51,594 bases of DNA from Candidatus Gastranaerophilales bacterium. Its GTDB lineage: Bacteria > Cyanobacteriota > Vampirovibrionia > Gastranaerophilales > Gastranaerophilaceae. Positions 17,338 through 26,548 of the stretch are shown piece by piece; position 1 is the first letter of the stretch; each line of letters starts with the position of its first letter. Under the pieces are notes generated by a model. That model did not search any database and had not been told where the DNA came from. It worked only from the letters and a program-made list of their open reading frames with translations. The translations under genes were made by a program, and so were the position numbers. The stretch lies in contig CAJOOA010000076.1 of assembly GCA_905236055.1 (NCBI GenBank), forward strand, positions 1-51,594, read 5' to 3'.

Positions 17338-18651
17338 TTAATTCTCCTGTATATGTTTATCGAGATATTGTAAAATTTCTATTAAGGTGTTTGTGTTACC
17401 AAGATTCCCTGATTTTGTTATAATCCACTTTCTGTTTATATCCGAACATAAAGGTATCGCAGGTACAACTTCATCGATAAGTTGCAATTCGTTTGAATCG
17501 AGCGCTTTACAACATTTGTAAGAAGTTTCGCCGCCCAAAGTTACCAAAATTACATTAATGAGTGCAGTAACTTTTTTGGTAAACTCGCCCAAAAAGTCTG
17601 TTATCATTGAAGCAAGCCGTTCTTTTGTCAACTCAGCATTCAGAGAATCATCAGAAAATCCGTCAAAGTTTGCAATAAGGTTTGATGTGTGGATGCAAAC
17701 AGTAACGCCGCTTTTTAAATTGTTAACAATCCTTTCGACCAATTCATCATTTACTCCCGCCAAAATATCTTTTGTTTCAAGCGGGATAAAATTGATATTT
17801 TCAAAATCATCGGACTGTTCAAGTTTTTGTATTTGGTTTGCCGTAATTTGAGTTGCCGTTCCGGAAATTATAAGTTTTGGCAAATTTTCTACCAAAATCG
17901 GAATTTCTTCTTTTTCAATTCCCCCAAGCCAATACTTTGCAAGTACTTGAGCTGTTGCGGCAGTCCCGGTTGGCAGGATTTTTTTGTCGCATTTGTTAAT
18001 CGCAAGAGCAATTTGCTCAATATCTGTAGTTGAAGTTGCATCAGCAACAATAAGGCGTTTCCCCTCTTGTATCAGTTCATTCAACTTAACAAGAATCGGC
18101 CCGGCACCGTTCATAACCGTCCTTAAATCCAAAATTCCTACAATATCTGCAGATTCTTCACCCAACTGATTTTGCAAAAGCGTAGGAACATGAGATTCCG
18201 TAATTGGTGAATGCGGATCAATTGCAATCTCTGTATGACCTATGGGAACTCCCTTTACCATGTGGTATCCGCCAACGGTTATTCTTCCTTCCTGAGGGAA
18301 AGCGGGAATAATAACTGCAGCATCATATTCCAACATATTTAACATTGTGAGAGTCTCAAGTGCAATATGACCTCTGAGCGTTGAATCAATTTTTTTGTAG
18401 TAATAATCGAAAGAGAAATTTGTTGTAAAAGTTTCTATTGCTCTTTCGACACGACCAACTGCAACATCTGCAGGTACATTTCTGGATTCGCTGGATAGTG
18501 CCCAGACCTCGACTCCTGCCTTAACTTTGGGAGTATATTCACTATCCAAGAGAATTTTTGTACTCGCGCCACGCTTATGAAACTGCACTGCAGTATCATT
18601 AGCACCCGTAAGGTCATCCGCAATAATTCCGACCAAATCAGAAAGTATCAT
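17338..18651 (-). CDS. Four-carbon acid sugar kinase family protein (DUF1537)
   Basis: 437 residues. The N-terminal domain has the ADDLTGANDTAVQF substrate motif and YYKKIDSTLRGH; the C-terminal nucleotide domain has TLGGETSYKCCKAL and KSGNLGN. Proteins of this family phosphorylate D-threonate, D-erythronate or L-threonate/3-oxo acids. With the pdxA homologue downstream it would form the kinase-dehydrogenase pair for D-threonate or D-erythronate use. It lies 2 bases after ssb in a compact minus-strand operon. Exact substrate cannot be read from sequence. Confidence 0.88.
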   Translation of the reverse strand: MILSDLVGIIADDLTGANDTAVQFHKRGASTKILLDSEYTPKVKAGVEVWALSSESRNVPADVAVGRVERAIETFTTNFSFDYYYKKIDSTLRGHIALETLTMLNMLEYDAAVIIPAFPQEGRITVGGYHMVKGVPIGHTEIAIDPHSPITESHVPTLLQNQLGEESADIVGILDLRTVMNGAGPILVKLNELIQEGKRLIVADATSTTDIEQIALAINKCDKKILPTGTAATAQVLAKYWLGGIEKEEIPILVENLPKLIISGTATQITANQIQKLEQSDDFENINFIPLETKDILAGVNDELVERIVNNLKSGVTVCIHTSNLIANFDGFSDDSLNAELTKERLASMITDFLGEFTKKVTALINVILVTLGGETSYKCCKALDSNELQLIDEVVPAIPLCSDINRKWIITKSGNLGNTNTLIEILQYLDKHIQEN

Positions 18652-18653
18652 AT

Positions 18654-18983
18654 TTAGCCCTCAGTGTCCCGTTTTGAACCGAGTAGTCGTACATTGTTAG
18701 CAATAATCAGAAAACGTTCTCTTTCTTCACCAGATTGGTCTGTCCATTTACTTATGAAAATTCTTCCGTCAACAACAACCTGTCTGCCTTTTTTGACGTA
18801 TTCTCCGGCGAATTCTGCTTGTTTATCCCAAACTTCTATATTAAACCAATCTGCGACTTCTTCTTTTGTTTTTGAATCCCAGCGATTAACCGCAAGTGAA
18901 AAAGAAGTTTTAACCTTGCCTGATTCAAAATATTTGATTTCTGCGTCTTGTCCGGCTCTGCCGACTATTGTAGCTGTATTCAT
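18654..18983 (-). CDS. ssb: Single-stranded DNA-binding protein, tail-less
   Basis: 109 residues forming one OB-fold: MNTATIVGRAGQDAEIKYF, FSLAVNRW, DWFNIEVWDKQAE, GRQVVVDGRIFISKW. The protein stops at about the end of the fold, without the acidic DDDIPF-type tail that recruits repair proteins. That fits a second or specialised SSB, or the short SSBs found in cyanobacteria. Its ATG overlaps the stop region of the PpiC gene by one base. Confidence 0.9.
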   Translation of the reverse strand: MNTATIVGRAGQDAEIKYFESGKVKTSFSLAVNRWDSKTKEEVADWFNIEVWDKQAEFAGEYVKKGRQVVVDGRIFISKWTDQSGEERERFLIIANNVRLLGSKRDTEG

Positions 18984-20113
18984 TAGTTTTCTCCACTTAC
19001 TTCTTTAGCTTTTTCCGAATTTATTTTACTTGCTTTAATAGCATTTTTACTGATATTTTCAGGATTAAATGAACTGTCAATATATTCTATCTTGGCACTT
19101 TTCATAAGTCCGTCAGTGAAATTCTTTAAGATTTCCATTTGTGCTTTTGTTTCCAAGAAGAATTTGATATCTTCTTTGGCTTTTTCATAAGGCATAATCC
19201 CAGGTTCAATCCTATCGGTAACTTTAATTATATGATAGCCATATATGGTCTTAACCGGTTTTTCGCTAATTGTATCCGGTTTCATATCAAAAGCCGCCTT
19301 AGAAAATTCAGGAACCATAGTGGTTTTTGTGAAATAACCGAGTTCACCGCCGTATTCAGCACTGCCTCTATCGTCAGATTCTTTTTGCGCTATTTTTTCA
19401 AAAGAATCAGGATTAGCCAAAACTTGTTTCAAAATTGCTTCGGCTTTGGATTCTTTTTCGGCCTGTATTTGTTCAATCTTTGCATTCAACTCTTCCGGAG
19501 TGATTTTTTTATTCTTTTTCTTGAGATCTGCAATCATTTGCAAAGTATTTGCACTTATCAAAATATGAGAAGCCCTTACCTGTTCTTCCCTTTTGAATTG
19601 TTCAGGATGTGTCTTATAGTATTTCAAAGCATCCGCATCCGAAATGCTAACTTTCTCAATTGAATTAATTAATTTTTTCATTTTTATCTGAGTTTTTAAA
19701 TCCTTGTTGAACTCATCATTAGAAATTCCTCTTTTCTTAAGAAGTTTCTGGAGCTCTTCCTTTGAGCCCACTTTATCTATTATGGCAGCTGTTTCGTTTT
19801 TAATATCTTCATCGGTAACCTTGATATTACGCTTGTTAATTTCTTCATCAAGAAGTTCCTTGATAATCAGCTCTGCAGATACTTTTTCTTTGTAAACCAA
19901 GTACATGATATTGTCATCGGATTTAACAAAGTTAGAAGACCCGCCAAATGCCTTAAACATCGAATTGTTTAGTTCTTTGTCGATAGCTCTGTCGAATTCT
20001 GCCTGAGTAATTACATGTCCGTTAACATTTATGATTCCTTTACCGAAATGTTTTAAAGAACAACCAGATAGCAGTACTACCGATATAACTGCCGCCGTAA
20101 ATATTTTTTTCAT
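18983..20113 (-). CDS. PpiC-type peptidyl-prolyl isomerase lipoprotein (PrsA/SurA-like)
   Basis: 376 residues. The signal sequence ends LLSGC with Cys18 as the lipidated residue, so the protein is membrane anchored and faces the periplasm. An N-terminal SurA/trigger-factor-like helical domain (about 25-165) is followed by a parvulin domain (about 175-320) with EQVRASHILI, GGELGYF and KTIYGYHIIKV. A 50-residue helical insertion rich in Lys and Glu (about 195-240) splits the parvulin domain. It likely assists outer-membrane protein folding. It heads the operon with ssb, DUF1537 kinase and pdxA; ribosome site GAGGGG. Confidence 0.9.
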   Translation of the reverse strand: MKKIFTAAVISVVLLSGCSLKHFGKGIINVNGHVITQAEFDRAIDKELNNSMFKAFGGSSNFVKSDDNIMYLVYKEKVSAELIIKELLDEEINKRNIKVTDEDIKNETAAIIDKVGSKEELQKLLKKRGISNDEFNKDLKTQIKMKKLINSIEKVSISDADALKYYKTHPEQFKREEQVRASHILISANTLQMIADLKKKNKKITPEELNAKIEQIQAEKESKAEAILKQVLANPDSFEKIAQKESDDRGSAEYGGELGYFTKTTMVPEFSKAAFDMKPDTISEKPVKTIYGYHIIKVTDRIEPGIMPYEKAKEDIKFFLETKAQMEILKNFTDGLMKSAKIEYIDSSFNPENISKNAIKASKINSEKAKEVSGEN

Positions 20114-20230
20114 TTATACACCCCTCTTTTATCAATAATATAAACTTGTGATACGGTTATTATATTAAATCAAATATAATAAATTGCCAATAATACTGTT
20201 AAGATAAAATTATTTCTTTACATTTATAAA

Positions 20231-21601
20231 TTAATCTACCATAATCATTTTATCTACTAGATTTGAGCCCATCTTGGCTGTAGGCAGACCTTTATTCTTA
20301 TAATTTAATACGATATTGGTTGGGTATGTTTCATAATAATTTGTCATATAAAATCTTCCGTCCAAATCTATGAATCCAAACCTGAAATGTTTTGCATTAT
20401 CAGGGTCGTCTTTAAGATGTATATTTATTACTTTACGCCAATAATTATTAAATTCATCTTTTTCTTTTAGTTTGTTTACCAGTTTTGTATTTGATAATGA
20501 AACATTGTTATCAGTTTTAAACAATTCAGAACATAATTCTAAATATTTATTTTTTTGCCATATATTTTTTACAATTTTAGGATTTGTTGACCTAATATCA
20601 TTATCATACAAATTTTTAAGCTTATTTATTATATCTTTGAACAATTTTAATAAATCGTTATACATGTATCCGGAGGTATATAAATTATTCGGTAATACTC
20701 TGGCAATGAATCTCAATTGTGGTTCTTTACAAGAATTCTTTTTAGGCAAAAGAGGTGACATTGTATATAAAACATTTGCCATTCTGTCGACATAAATTTC
20801 TCTGAATTTTTTGGAGTTCGCTTTATCTCCGTTTGCGGCAAATTCAACTGACTTGTTATAAATTGAATGAAACGGATTTATTGAAATGAAAAACTGTATA
20901 AAATTATATTCATCAGTATTCGATACTTTGTTAACCAAATCTTCCATTCTTTTTTGGGTAATTTTATCATTAATATTCCAGCCCGCCGTATCAAACAATA
21001 CTAAATTGCCCGTAGCTTCATGCATCATTTTTGATAAATCAGCGTAATCATAAGTTTTACCGTTTTTATCCTGCAAATATATCATTGAACTGTCAGAATC
21101 ATAAAATAAAGCTTTGGTTTCGGGGGAGTCGATAAATGTTTGTTCAAAAGCCGTAAACCCCAAACGCTGGTTTAATTCCTTAAAACCGTTGCAAAAATTT
21201 TCATAATCTTCAAAATCAATTTTATCAATCAAATGGTGACTTTTCATATAAAAAGGCGGTTTTGCATCTGCAAAACAATGAATGCAATTGTTTATACACC
21301 CTCTTTTTGTTATTACTCCATTCAATTTAGAGATTAAATAGTATATTTGCGGAAAACTCAATCCTTTAAATATTTCAATACCGTTTTGAAGTCCCTCCAA
21401 TTTTTCAATATCATAAAAAATCAAGTGTTTTTCATTAACTTGTTTTAAATATTTTAAAACCTTGGGCGGTATTTTCGCAGATTGTCCAAATGACAAAGTA
21501 TCTTTTGTCAAAGCAGAATATTTTGCATAATGCAATCGATTATTGCATTTGTAATTTTGTAAATTGCTATATTGAATGCCATTTATAGAATTAATATTCA
21601 T
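20231..21601 (-). CDS. Radical SAM-like protein with N-terminal leader motif
   Basis: 456 residues. Residues 102-109 read CINNCIHC, the CxxxCxxC signature of radical SAM iron-sulfur enzymes, in the context ITKRGCINNCIHCFADAKPP. The N-terminus MNINSINGIQ and the DTLSFGQSAK patch near 35-43 fit the leader pattern. No second cysteine cluster of a SPASM domain is evident. The C-terminal section (300-456) includes FIDLDGRFYMTNYYE. Element D lies 12 bases before the ATG and no good ribosome site is visible. The substrate is unknown; the calpain-like gene next door has a duplicated promoter region, suggesting co-regulation. Confidence 0.75.
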   Translation of the reverse strand: MNINSINGIQYSNLQNYKCNNRLHYAKYSALTKDTLSFGQSAKIPPKVLKYLKQVNEKHLIFYDIEKLEGLQNGIEIFKGLSFPQIYYLISKLNGVITKRGCINNCIHCFADAKPPFYMKSHHLIDKIDFEDYENFCNGFKELNQRLGFTAFEQTFIDSPETKALFYDSDSSMIYLQDKNGKTYDYADLSKMMHEATGNLVLFDTAGWNINDKITQKRMEDLVNKVSNTDEYNFIQFFISINPFHSIYNKSVEFAANGDKANSKKFREIYVDRMANVLYTMSPLLPKKNSCKEPQLRFIARVLPNNLYTSGYMYNDLLKLFKDIINKLKNLYDNDIRSTNPKIVKNIWQKNKYLELCSELFKTDNNVSLSNTKLVNKLKEKDEFNNYWRKVINIHLKDDPDNAKHFRFGFIDLDGRFYMTNYYETYPTNIVLNYKNKGLPTAKMGSNLVDKMIMVD

Positions 21602-21612
21602 AAAGTTTCTAA

Positions 21613-21637
21613 GGTATGTAAAAATATTTTTTGCTAA
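21613..21637 (-). promoter_or_regulatory. Shared upstream element, copy D
   Basis: On the minus strand TTAGCAAAAAATATTTTTAC then ATACC, ending 11 bases before the radical SAM gene start. Part of it lies in the 41-base duplication with the promoter region of the calpain-like gene. Confidence 0.6.
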
Positions 21638-21667
21638 GAGCGGGGTAAATAAAAAAAGACAAATTCA
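21627..21667. repeat. 41-base direct repeat, copy 1
   Basis: Matches 22687-22727 at 40 of 41 positions (one G/A difference), exactly 1060 bases apart. On the minus strand it runs from TGAATTTGTC through CGCTCTTAGC into the A-tract of the shared element. Both copies lie upstream of minus-strand genes, so they are duplicated promoter regions. Confidence 0.85.
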
Positions 21668-21694
21668 CTGTTCCAAAATCCTACCCTGCAGTTA

Positions 21695-22630
21695 TTATCG
21701 CGAATATCTCAAATAATATGTGGGATCTGTTAAAACGGTTAATCCTATTATAGATTCTATAAACTCACTATATTCCATTCTCATTATTGTTGATGAGTCC
21801 CATGGATTTGCATACTTCATCCATGTTTTTCCGTTCTTATCTTTATCCGTTCCAACCAATGCATATGCATGATCTTGTGAATTGAATACTATAGCATACT
21901 TGTCAGGATACTTTATATACTCTTTTAGTAAATTTACTATGTCTTTTTTATGAAATTGATTTACATATGTTTTTATTTCAGAACTTCCTGTCAGTAATCT
22001 GAAAATTTCTTCCGCTCCCCCGGAATCTAAAGGTTTATTTAAATAGCTTTTTCTATATTTTTCAACAGCCAACTCCATGGCTAAAACATCTAAATCACCA
22101 CTTGAATATTTGCTGCTATTTTCTGCAATCTGAAGCTCATCTTCTGTTATTTTAAATTCTTTTTGATTAACACTGCTTCCTTTTAACAGTACAGTTATAG
22201 TATTATCTTGATTCATAATAATACTATTTTTTATTATATTTCTGCCCCAAGAAGTGGATCTCAAAGAAGAAAGCCCTGATAAAAGCCAACAATCTCCGCT
22301 TTCCCCTTGTTTAAAATCATCTATTTCACCATCAACTCTACTGTCTATCATTGTATCATTATCAAAATCAATTGTTTTGAATAATGTATTTTTCATATCT
22401 AACCATTTGCTTTCAACATTTTGAAACGTTTCTACAATTTTTCCCTTGTAAAAAGATTTTTTAAACACATCGTTACCATAATGGCCGTAACCATATGCGC
22501 TTGCAGCGCCTGTTGACCAAGTCCCAAGAGATGAAAATAACATTGGCATTCTTATACCTTTTCTTTTTTTCAATCTAAATCTTGCCTCAAAACTCAGATT
22601 TTGTTGGTTATTGTTGATTGATGGAATCAT
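21695..22630 (-). CDS. Calpain-like cysteine protease with N-terminal leader motif
   Basis: 311 residues. DDFKQGESGDCWLLSGLSSL (104-123) is the calpain (peptidase family C2) active-site motif with Cys114. DHAYALVG has His254, and YANPWDSS has Asn275, completing the Cys-His-Asn triad. The N-terminus MIPSINNNQQNLSFEAR has the shared leader, and no classical signal peptide follows; a Gly/Ala-rich stretch lies at 33-50. An Asp-rich segment at 88-104 might bind calcium. The ATG has AAGGAGC upstream. Bacterial calpains are uncommon and often secreted. Substrate unknown. Confidence 0.85.
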   Translation of the reverse strand: MIPSINNNQQNLSFEARFRLKKRKGIRMPMLFSSLGTWSTGAASAYGYGHYGNDVFKKSFYKGKIVETFQNVESKWLDMKNTLFKTIDFDNDTMIDSRVDGEIDDFKQGESGDCWLLSGLSSLRSTSWGRNIIKNSIIMNQDNTITVLLKGSSVNQKEFKITEDELQIAENSSKYSSGDLDVLAMELAVEKYRKSYLNKPLDSGGAEEIFRLLTGSSEIKTYVNQFHKKDIVNLLKEYIKYPDKYAIVFNSQDHAYALVGTDKDKNGKTWMKYANPWDSSTIMRMEYSEFIESIIGLTVLTDPTYYLRYSR

Positions 22631-22670
22631 TATTAGCTCCTTTTAATTTACACTATGGGTAATCATAAAA

Positions 22671-22697
22671 AAACCCGTAAATTTTTTTTTTTGCTAA
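22671..22697 (-). promoter_or_regulatory. Shared upstream element, copy E
   Basis: Minus strand: TTAGC, eleven A, TTTACGGGTTT, ending 40 bases before the calpain-like gene. It keeps the ACGGGTTT end of copy C but has a pure A run in place of the A/T dyad. Confidence 0.55.
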
Positions 22698-22727
22698 GAG
22701 CGGAGTAAATAAAAAAAGACAAATTCA
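22687..22727. repeat. 41-base direct repeat, copy 2
   Basis: Partner of 21627-21667; see there. It lies upstream of the calpain-like gene. Confidence 0.85.
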
Positions 22728-22858
22728 AATAAAAACTTAAAGTCGAATTGTATTTTACATTAAAACTGAAATTATAAATCAGCAGAAAATAATATTCCTG
22801 TCGAGCAATTGCGAAAAGATTACAATTATTGTATTCTGATTTAGGGGAGAGTTAGTGT

Positions 22859-24109
22859 ATGACAGTTATAGAAAAAATTAGTGAAATAAATGATGTTGTA
22901 AAAGAGATATTTGAATTTACGCAGTCTGACGAAACAATAAAATCTGATTTTATCGAATATCTTGCGACAATAGGCGCAAGAGAAATACCGTTAAACCAGT
23001 TGGAAAAAGTTTTTTTACCTTATATTTTTGAAAGAAATATTGACGGCAAATCCATTCTTAAAATGTTTCAGGAAACAACTTCCAAAAACAAAGAAATCGC
23101 TAACTGTCTAATAGATTCCATATCTTCTGTTTTTGAAATAAAGAGAATCTTAAAAAACGGCTTTGAACTTTACAACATCATCAACGAAAAAACATATACT
23201 GTGCTTTCCTTAACCAAAATGACCAATTTTAGAGGAATTTATGCAGGGCAATATATCGTTGCAAGAATTTTCGAATTCAAAGGTGAACATTACGTTATAG
23301 AAATTTCTAACGTACTTTCTCATTCTCAAAAGATTGATGCCGTGCGTTTTGCAGTTATGAAACTTATTCAGAATCCCAAATCGCTTTACTTTGACAACCC
23401 TCAAAAAGAAGAAGAAATAAAATCTGCCATTTCGGAAATGTATACAAAATTTACTAAAACCTTTGGTAAAGATATTATTTTAACAACAAATAAGTATGCA
23501 GATGAGATTATAGGTTCGTTTAATGAAGGTGAAAATGTTGATTTGACCGGAAAAGAATCGAATTTCTCAGAATACAAATATTTCCATATTAAAGAATTGG
23601 ATAACAATTATAGCAACTTCCTTGAAAATTCAATCGGCGGTTTTGCTGCACACTCGGAAACTTACGATGTTGCAGTTATTTTTGACAAAGAATCCGGCCT
23701 ATATGCGATTCCTTTTTACGAAACGTTTACTAAAATATTTGAAAATGCGGAAAGCGTAGAAAATGCAAAAGGTTGTATTGAATACTTTTTAACCAATAAT
23801 TCAATTCCTAAAAGCATACTGGATAGGGTTTCTTCCTGTTATAAAAACTTCATGGAGGTTGTTAACAGCTTGATGGAAACAAGCTACAGTTATGATGAAT
23901 TAATGGAACATTACAAATCGGATTACCTCAACGGCAAGACGTATTCATCCGCGACAGTACTTTATTGCTCAAAGGCATTTTCGGAAGTATTTGATGTAAT
24001 ATCGACTCCAAAACAGCAGGAACCCGTTTCAACGCAAAAAGTGGGCAGAAATGAACCGTGCCCATGTGGAAGCGGTAAAAAATACAAAAATTGTTGTATG
24101 TTGAAATAG
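22859..24109 (+). CDS. SEC-C zinc-motif protein
   Basis: 416 residues. The last 20 residues contain [16 protein letters not shown], the SEC-C zinc motif known from the SecA C-terminus and from many stand-alone proteins. The first 390 residues are mostly helical and not recognised; there is no signal peptide. ATG 22859 follows GGGGAGA. It reads divergently from the calpain-like gene, with 228 bases between them, and ends 9 bases from the small minus-strand gene after serS. Role unknown; zinc-dependent binding to ribosome or SecB is possible by analogy only. Confidence 0.8.
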   Translation: MTVIEKISEINDVVKEIFEFTQSDETIKSDFIEYLATIGAREIPLNQLEKVFLPYIFERNIDGKSILKMFQETTSKNKEIANCLIDSISSVFEIKRILKNGFELYNIINEKTYTVLSLTKMTNFRGIYAGQYIVARIFEFKGEHYVIEISNVLSHSQKIDAVRFAVMKLIQNPKSLYFDNPQKEEEIKSAISEMYTKFTKTFGKDIILTTNKYADEIIGSFNEGENVDLTGKESNFSEYKYFHIKELDNNYSNFLENSIGGFAAHSETYDVAVIFDKESGLYAIPFYETFTKIFENAESVENAKGCIEYFLTNNSIPKSILDRVSSCYKNFMEVVNSLMETSYSYDELMEHYKSDYLNGKTYSSATVLYCSKAFSEVFDVISTPKQQEPVSTQKVGRNEPCPCGSGKKYKNCCMLK

Positions 24110-24117
24110 GTTTTTAG

Positions 24118-24441
24118 TTAAATCTTCAATATGCCTTGTTTGTAAAGACGGCACATTTCTCTGTATTTTTTTTCTGCGGGAGTTTTTATTCTAAGCTTGT
24201 CAATAATAGTTGCCATAAGCATTCGCAAACCATATTTACTAAATATGGGACATGTTCCTTTTACGGGAGATTCTATTTTTGTCATAAGTTCAAAATTATC
24301 AACACCTATTTCTGCAAGCTTTTTTTGTGCCTTAATAGCATCTCTGTACTTACCAGCAAAAATTGATATCCCGTTTGCTAGTTTCAACTTGCGAACTTCT
24401 TCAGCAAGCGGATTTGATGTATCTATTTGAGTTACCTGCAT
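24118..24441 (-). CDS. Small uncharacterised protein
   Basis: 107 residues, basic and helical, with KLANGISIFAGKYRDAIKAQKKL and CPIFSKYGLRMLMATII. It opens MQVTQIDTSN, which may be a weak version of the leader motif. It lies 25 bases downstream of serS on the same strand and is probably cotranscribed. No family recognised. Confidence 0.65.
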   Translation of the reverse strand: MQVTQIDTSNPLAEEVRKLKLANGISIFAGKYRDAIKAQKKLAEIGVDNFELMTKIESPVKGTCPIFSKYGLRMLMATIIDKLRIKTPAEKKYREMCRLYKQGILKI

Positions 24442-24466
24442 AAATATCTCTCGCTAAAGTTAGGAA

Positions 24467-25729
24467 TTATATTTTATCAAATCCGGTGTACTTTCTCAAT
24501 ACTTCCGGAATGATTATTGTTCCGTCTTCTTGCTGGAAGTTTTCAATTATTGCCGCGAAAGTTCTTCCTACGGCCAAGCCGGAACCGTTAAGCGTATGAA
24601 CAAATTGAACTTTACCCTCTTTGTTTCTGTATCTGATATTTGCTCTTCTTGCCTGATAATCGCCAAAGTTTGAACAGCTTGAGATTTCCTTGTATGTATT
24701 ATAAGAAGGGAGCCAAACTTCCAAATCAAAGCATTTATTTGCGCTAAAACCTATGTCAGCAGTGCAAAGAGCAACCCGTCTGTATGGCAAGTTTAATAAT
24801 TCCAAACATCTTTCAGCATTACGGGTAAGTTTTTCGTGTTCGTCTTTACTTGTTTCAGGGGTTGTAAGTTTAACCATTTCAACTTTGTTAAACTGGTGAA
24901 CTCTTATCAAGCCCCTTGTATCTTTTCCGGCAGAACCCGCTTCGCGTCTGAAACACGGAGTATAAGCCGTCATATATTTCGGTAAATCTTCTTCATTTAA
25001 AATTTCATTTTGATAAATGTTTGTAACAGGAACTTCTGCTGTCGGAATCAGGTACAAATCTTCGTCAACGCATTTATACATATCTTCAGCGAACTTAGGC
25101 AATTGACCTGTCCCTGTCATTGTAGCCGCATTAGCCATAAACGGAGGTAAAATTTCTTCATAACCGTGTTCTTCCGTATGCAAATCGAGGAAGAATTGAA
25201 TAATTGCTCTTTCAAGCTTTGCGCCTTTTCCTCTGTATAAAGTAAATCTTGATTGAGAAATTTTTACCCCTCTCTCAAAATCCACAATACCCTTTTCTTC
25301 GCATAAATCCCAATGTGCTTTGGGGGTAAAGTTGAATTTTGTCGGCTCTCCCCATGTTTTTATAGTAGGGTTATCCGCTTCGGAAGTACCAACAGGGGTT
25401 GTTTCATCAGGAATGTTAGGTGTTCTTAAAAGAAAATCCCTTTGTGCATTATCAAGTTCAACTTGTTTTTCTTCGAGCGCCTTTATTTCATCCCCGATTT
25501 TACGAACTTCTTCCTGAATAGAGTCGGTATTTTCACCATTTTTTTTCATCATACCGATTTTTTGTGATTCGTTTTTACGTTTTGCACGAAGGTCATCCGC
25601 TTGTGCTTGAATTTTTCTTCTTTCGGAATCAATTTCCAAAACTTTATCTATTGATAATTCAGGATTTCTCCTTTTTAAAAGCTCGTTAATCTTTTCAGGG
25701 TTTTCTCTTATCAATTTAATATCTAACAT
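24467..25729 (-). CDS. serS: Seryl-tRNA synthetase
   Basis: Charges tRNA-Ser. The 420 residues have the N-terminal coiled-coil arm (about 30-100, rich in Lys/Glu) and a class II catalytic core: motif 2 in [20 protein letters not shown] and motif 3 in [18 protein letters not shown] chose ATG 25727-25729 ([14 protein letters not shown]) with AGGAGAG upstream; an in-frame start at 25762 would add 11 residues not typical of the family. Confidence 0.97.
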   Translation of the reverse strand: MLDIKLIRENPEKINELLKRRNPELSIDKVLEIDSERRKIQAQADDLRAKRKNESQKIGMMKKNGENTDSIQEEVRKIGDEIKALEEKQVELDNAQRDFLLRTPNIPDETTPVGTSEADNPTIKTWGEPTKFNFTPKAHWDLCEEKGIVDFERGVKISQSRFTLYRGKGAKLERAIIQFFLDLHTEEHGYEEILPPFMANAATMTGTGQLPKFAEDMYKCVDEDLYLIPTAEVPVTNIYQNEILNEEDLPKYMTAYTPCFRREAGSAGKDTRGLIRVHQFNKVEMVKLTTPETSKDEHEKLTRNAERCLELLNLPYRRVALCTADIGFSANKCFDLEVWLPSYNTYKEISSCSNFGDYQARRANIRYRNKEGKVQFVHTLNGSGLAVGRTFAAIIENFQQEDGTIIIPEVLRKYTGFDKI

Positions 25730-25802
25730 TTTAACTCTCCTAAACGTGATGGTGGCTAACATTGATATTATAATTCAAAGATAAAACTTGGCATATAAAA
25801 TG

Positions 25803-26507
25803 TTAATTTTTGTCAAAAATCAAAGCTTCCACTTGTTTATGAGGGGTTGTCAAATCTTCCATTGACCGCAAAAGCTGTCCGCTCGTTTCCGCTTCAATAA
25901 ACCTTCCTCCCGTAACATCTGCGGTACATTTCAATTGTGCCAAATCATCCTCATCGCTGACATTAAAAGCTATTACATCAATATTAATATCCCGCCTTGT
26001 CTTAATTAGTGAAATTGCATAGTCACAAGGGCTTTCATCACAATTTTCGCCGCCGTCTGTCAGAAGAATTATATGTTTTTTCCCGTCAAATGACGAAAAA
26101 TCTCTCTTAACCGCTTGTTTTAAGGAATATGTTATCGGCGTCATTCCTTTTGGTTTCAATTTGGAAAGCTCGTTTTGAATTTTAAAGATGCTGTTTTTTT
26201 CTATCGGAACAACTAGTTCCGAGCTTCTGCATGCCTGAAATGCAAGTATATTACAGTTGTGCCCGTACACTCTCATTCCGACTTTTGTTTCGGGTGAAAT
26301 TTGAGGTAAAATTCTGTTCAAACTCCTCTTTACAAGATTAATTTTTTTATCGTGTTCAAGATATTCGCTCATACTTTTGGAAAAATCCACAACAAAAAGC
26401 AAATTTTCGTCTTGATTTTTGTAACTGAAATCATTCGGCGCATAAATTTCATACGCGAGAACCGGCAAAAGAATAAGCAAAAATAATATCACTAAGATTT
26501 TTCGCAT
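25803..26507 (-). CDS. VWA-domain protein, membrane-anchored or secreted
   Basis: 234 residues. An N-terminal hydrophobic segment (3-19) is followed by a von Willebrand factor A domain. The metal site DFSKSMS (41-47), a downstream Thr region (KPKGMTPIT) and TDGGENC are the MIDAS elements. The N-terminal segment is either a signal peptide or an anchor; the domain should lie outside the cytoplasm. It is divergent from the 26623 gene and shares a palindromic promoter with it. Binding partner unknown. Confidence 0.83.
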   Translation of the reverse strand: MRKILVILFLLILLPVLAYEIYAPNDFSYKNQDENLLFVVDFSKSMSEYLEHDKKINLVKRSLNRILPQISPETKVGMRVYGHNCNILAFQACRSSELVVPIEKNSIFKIQNELSKLKPKGMTPITYSLKQAVKRDFSSFDGKKHIILLTDGGENCDESPCDYAISLIKTRRDINIDVIAFNVSDEDDLAQLKCTADVTGGRFIEAETSGQLLRSMEDLTTPHKQVEALIFDKN

Positions 26508-26548
26508 AGTGTCAGATTATAATATTCAAAACGCCAATATAACCACCG

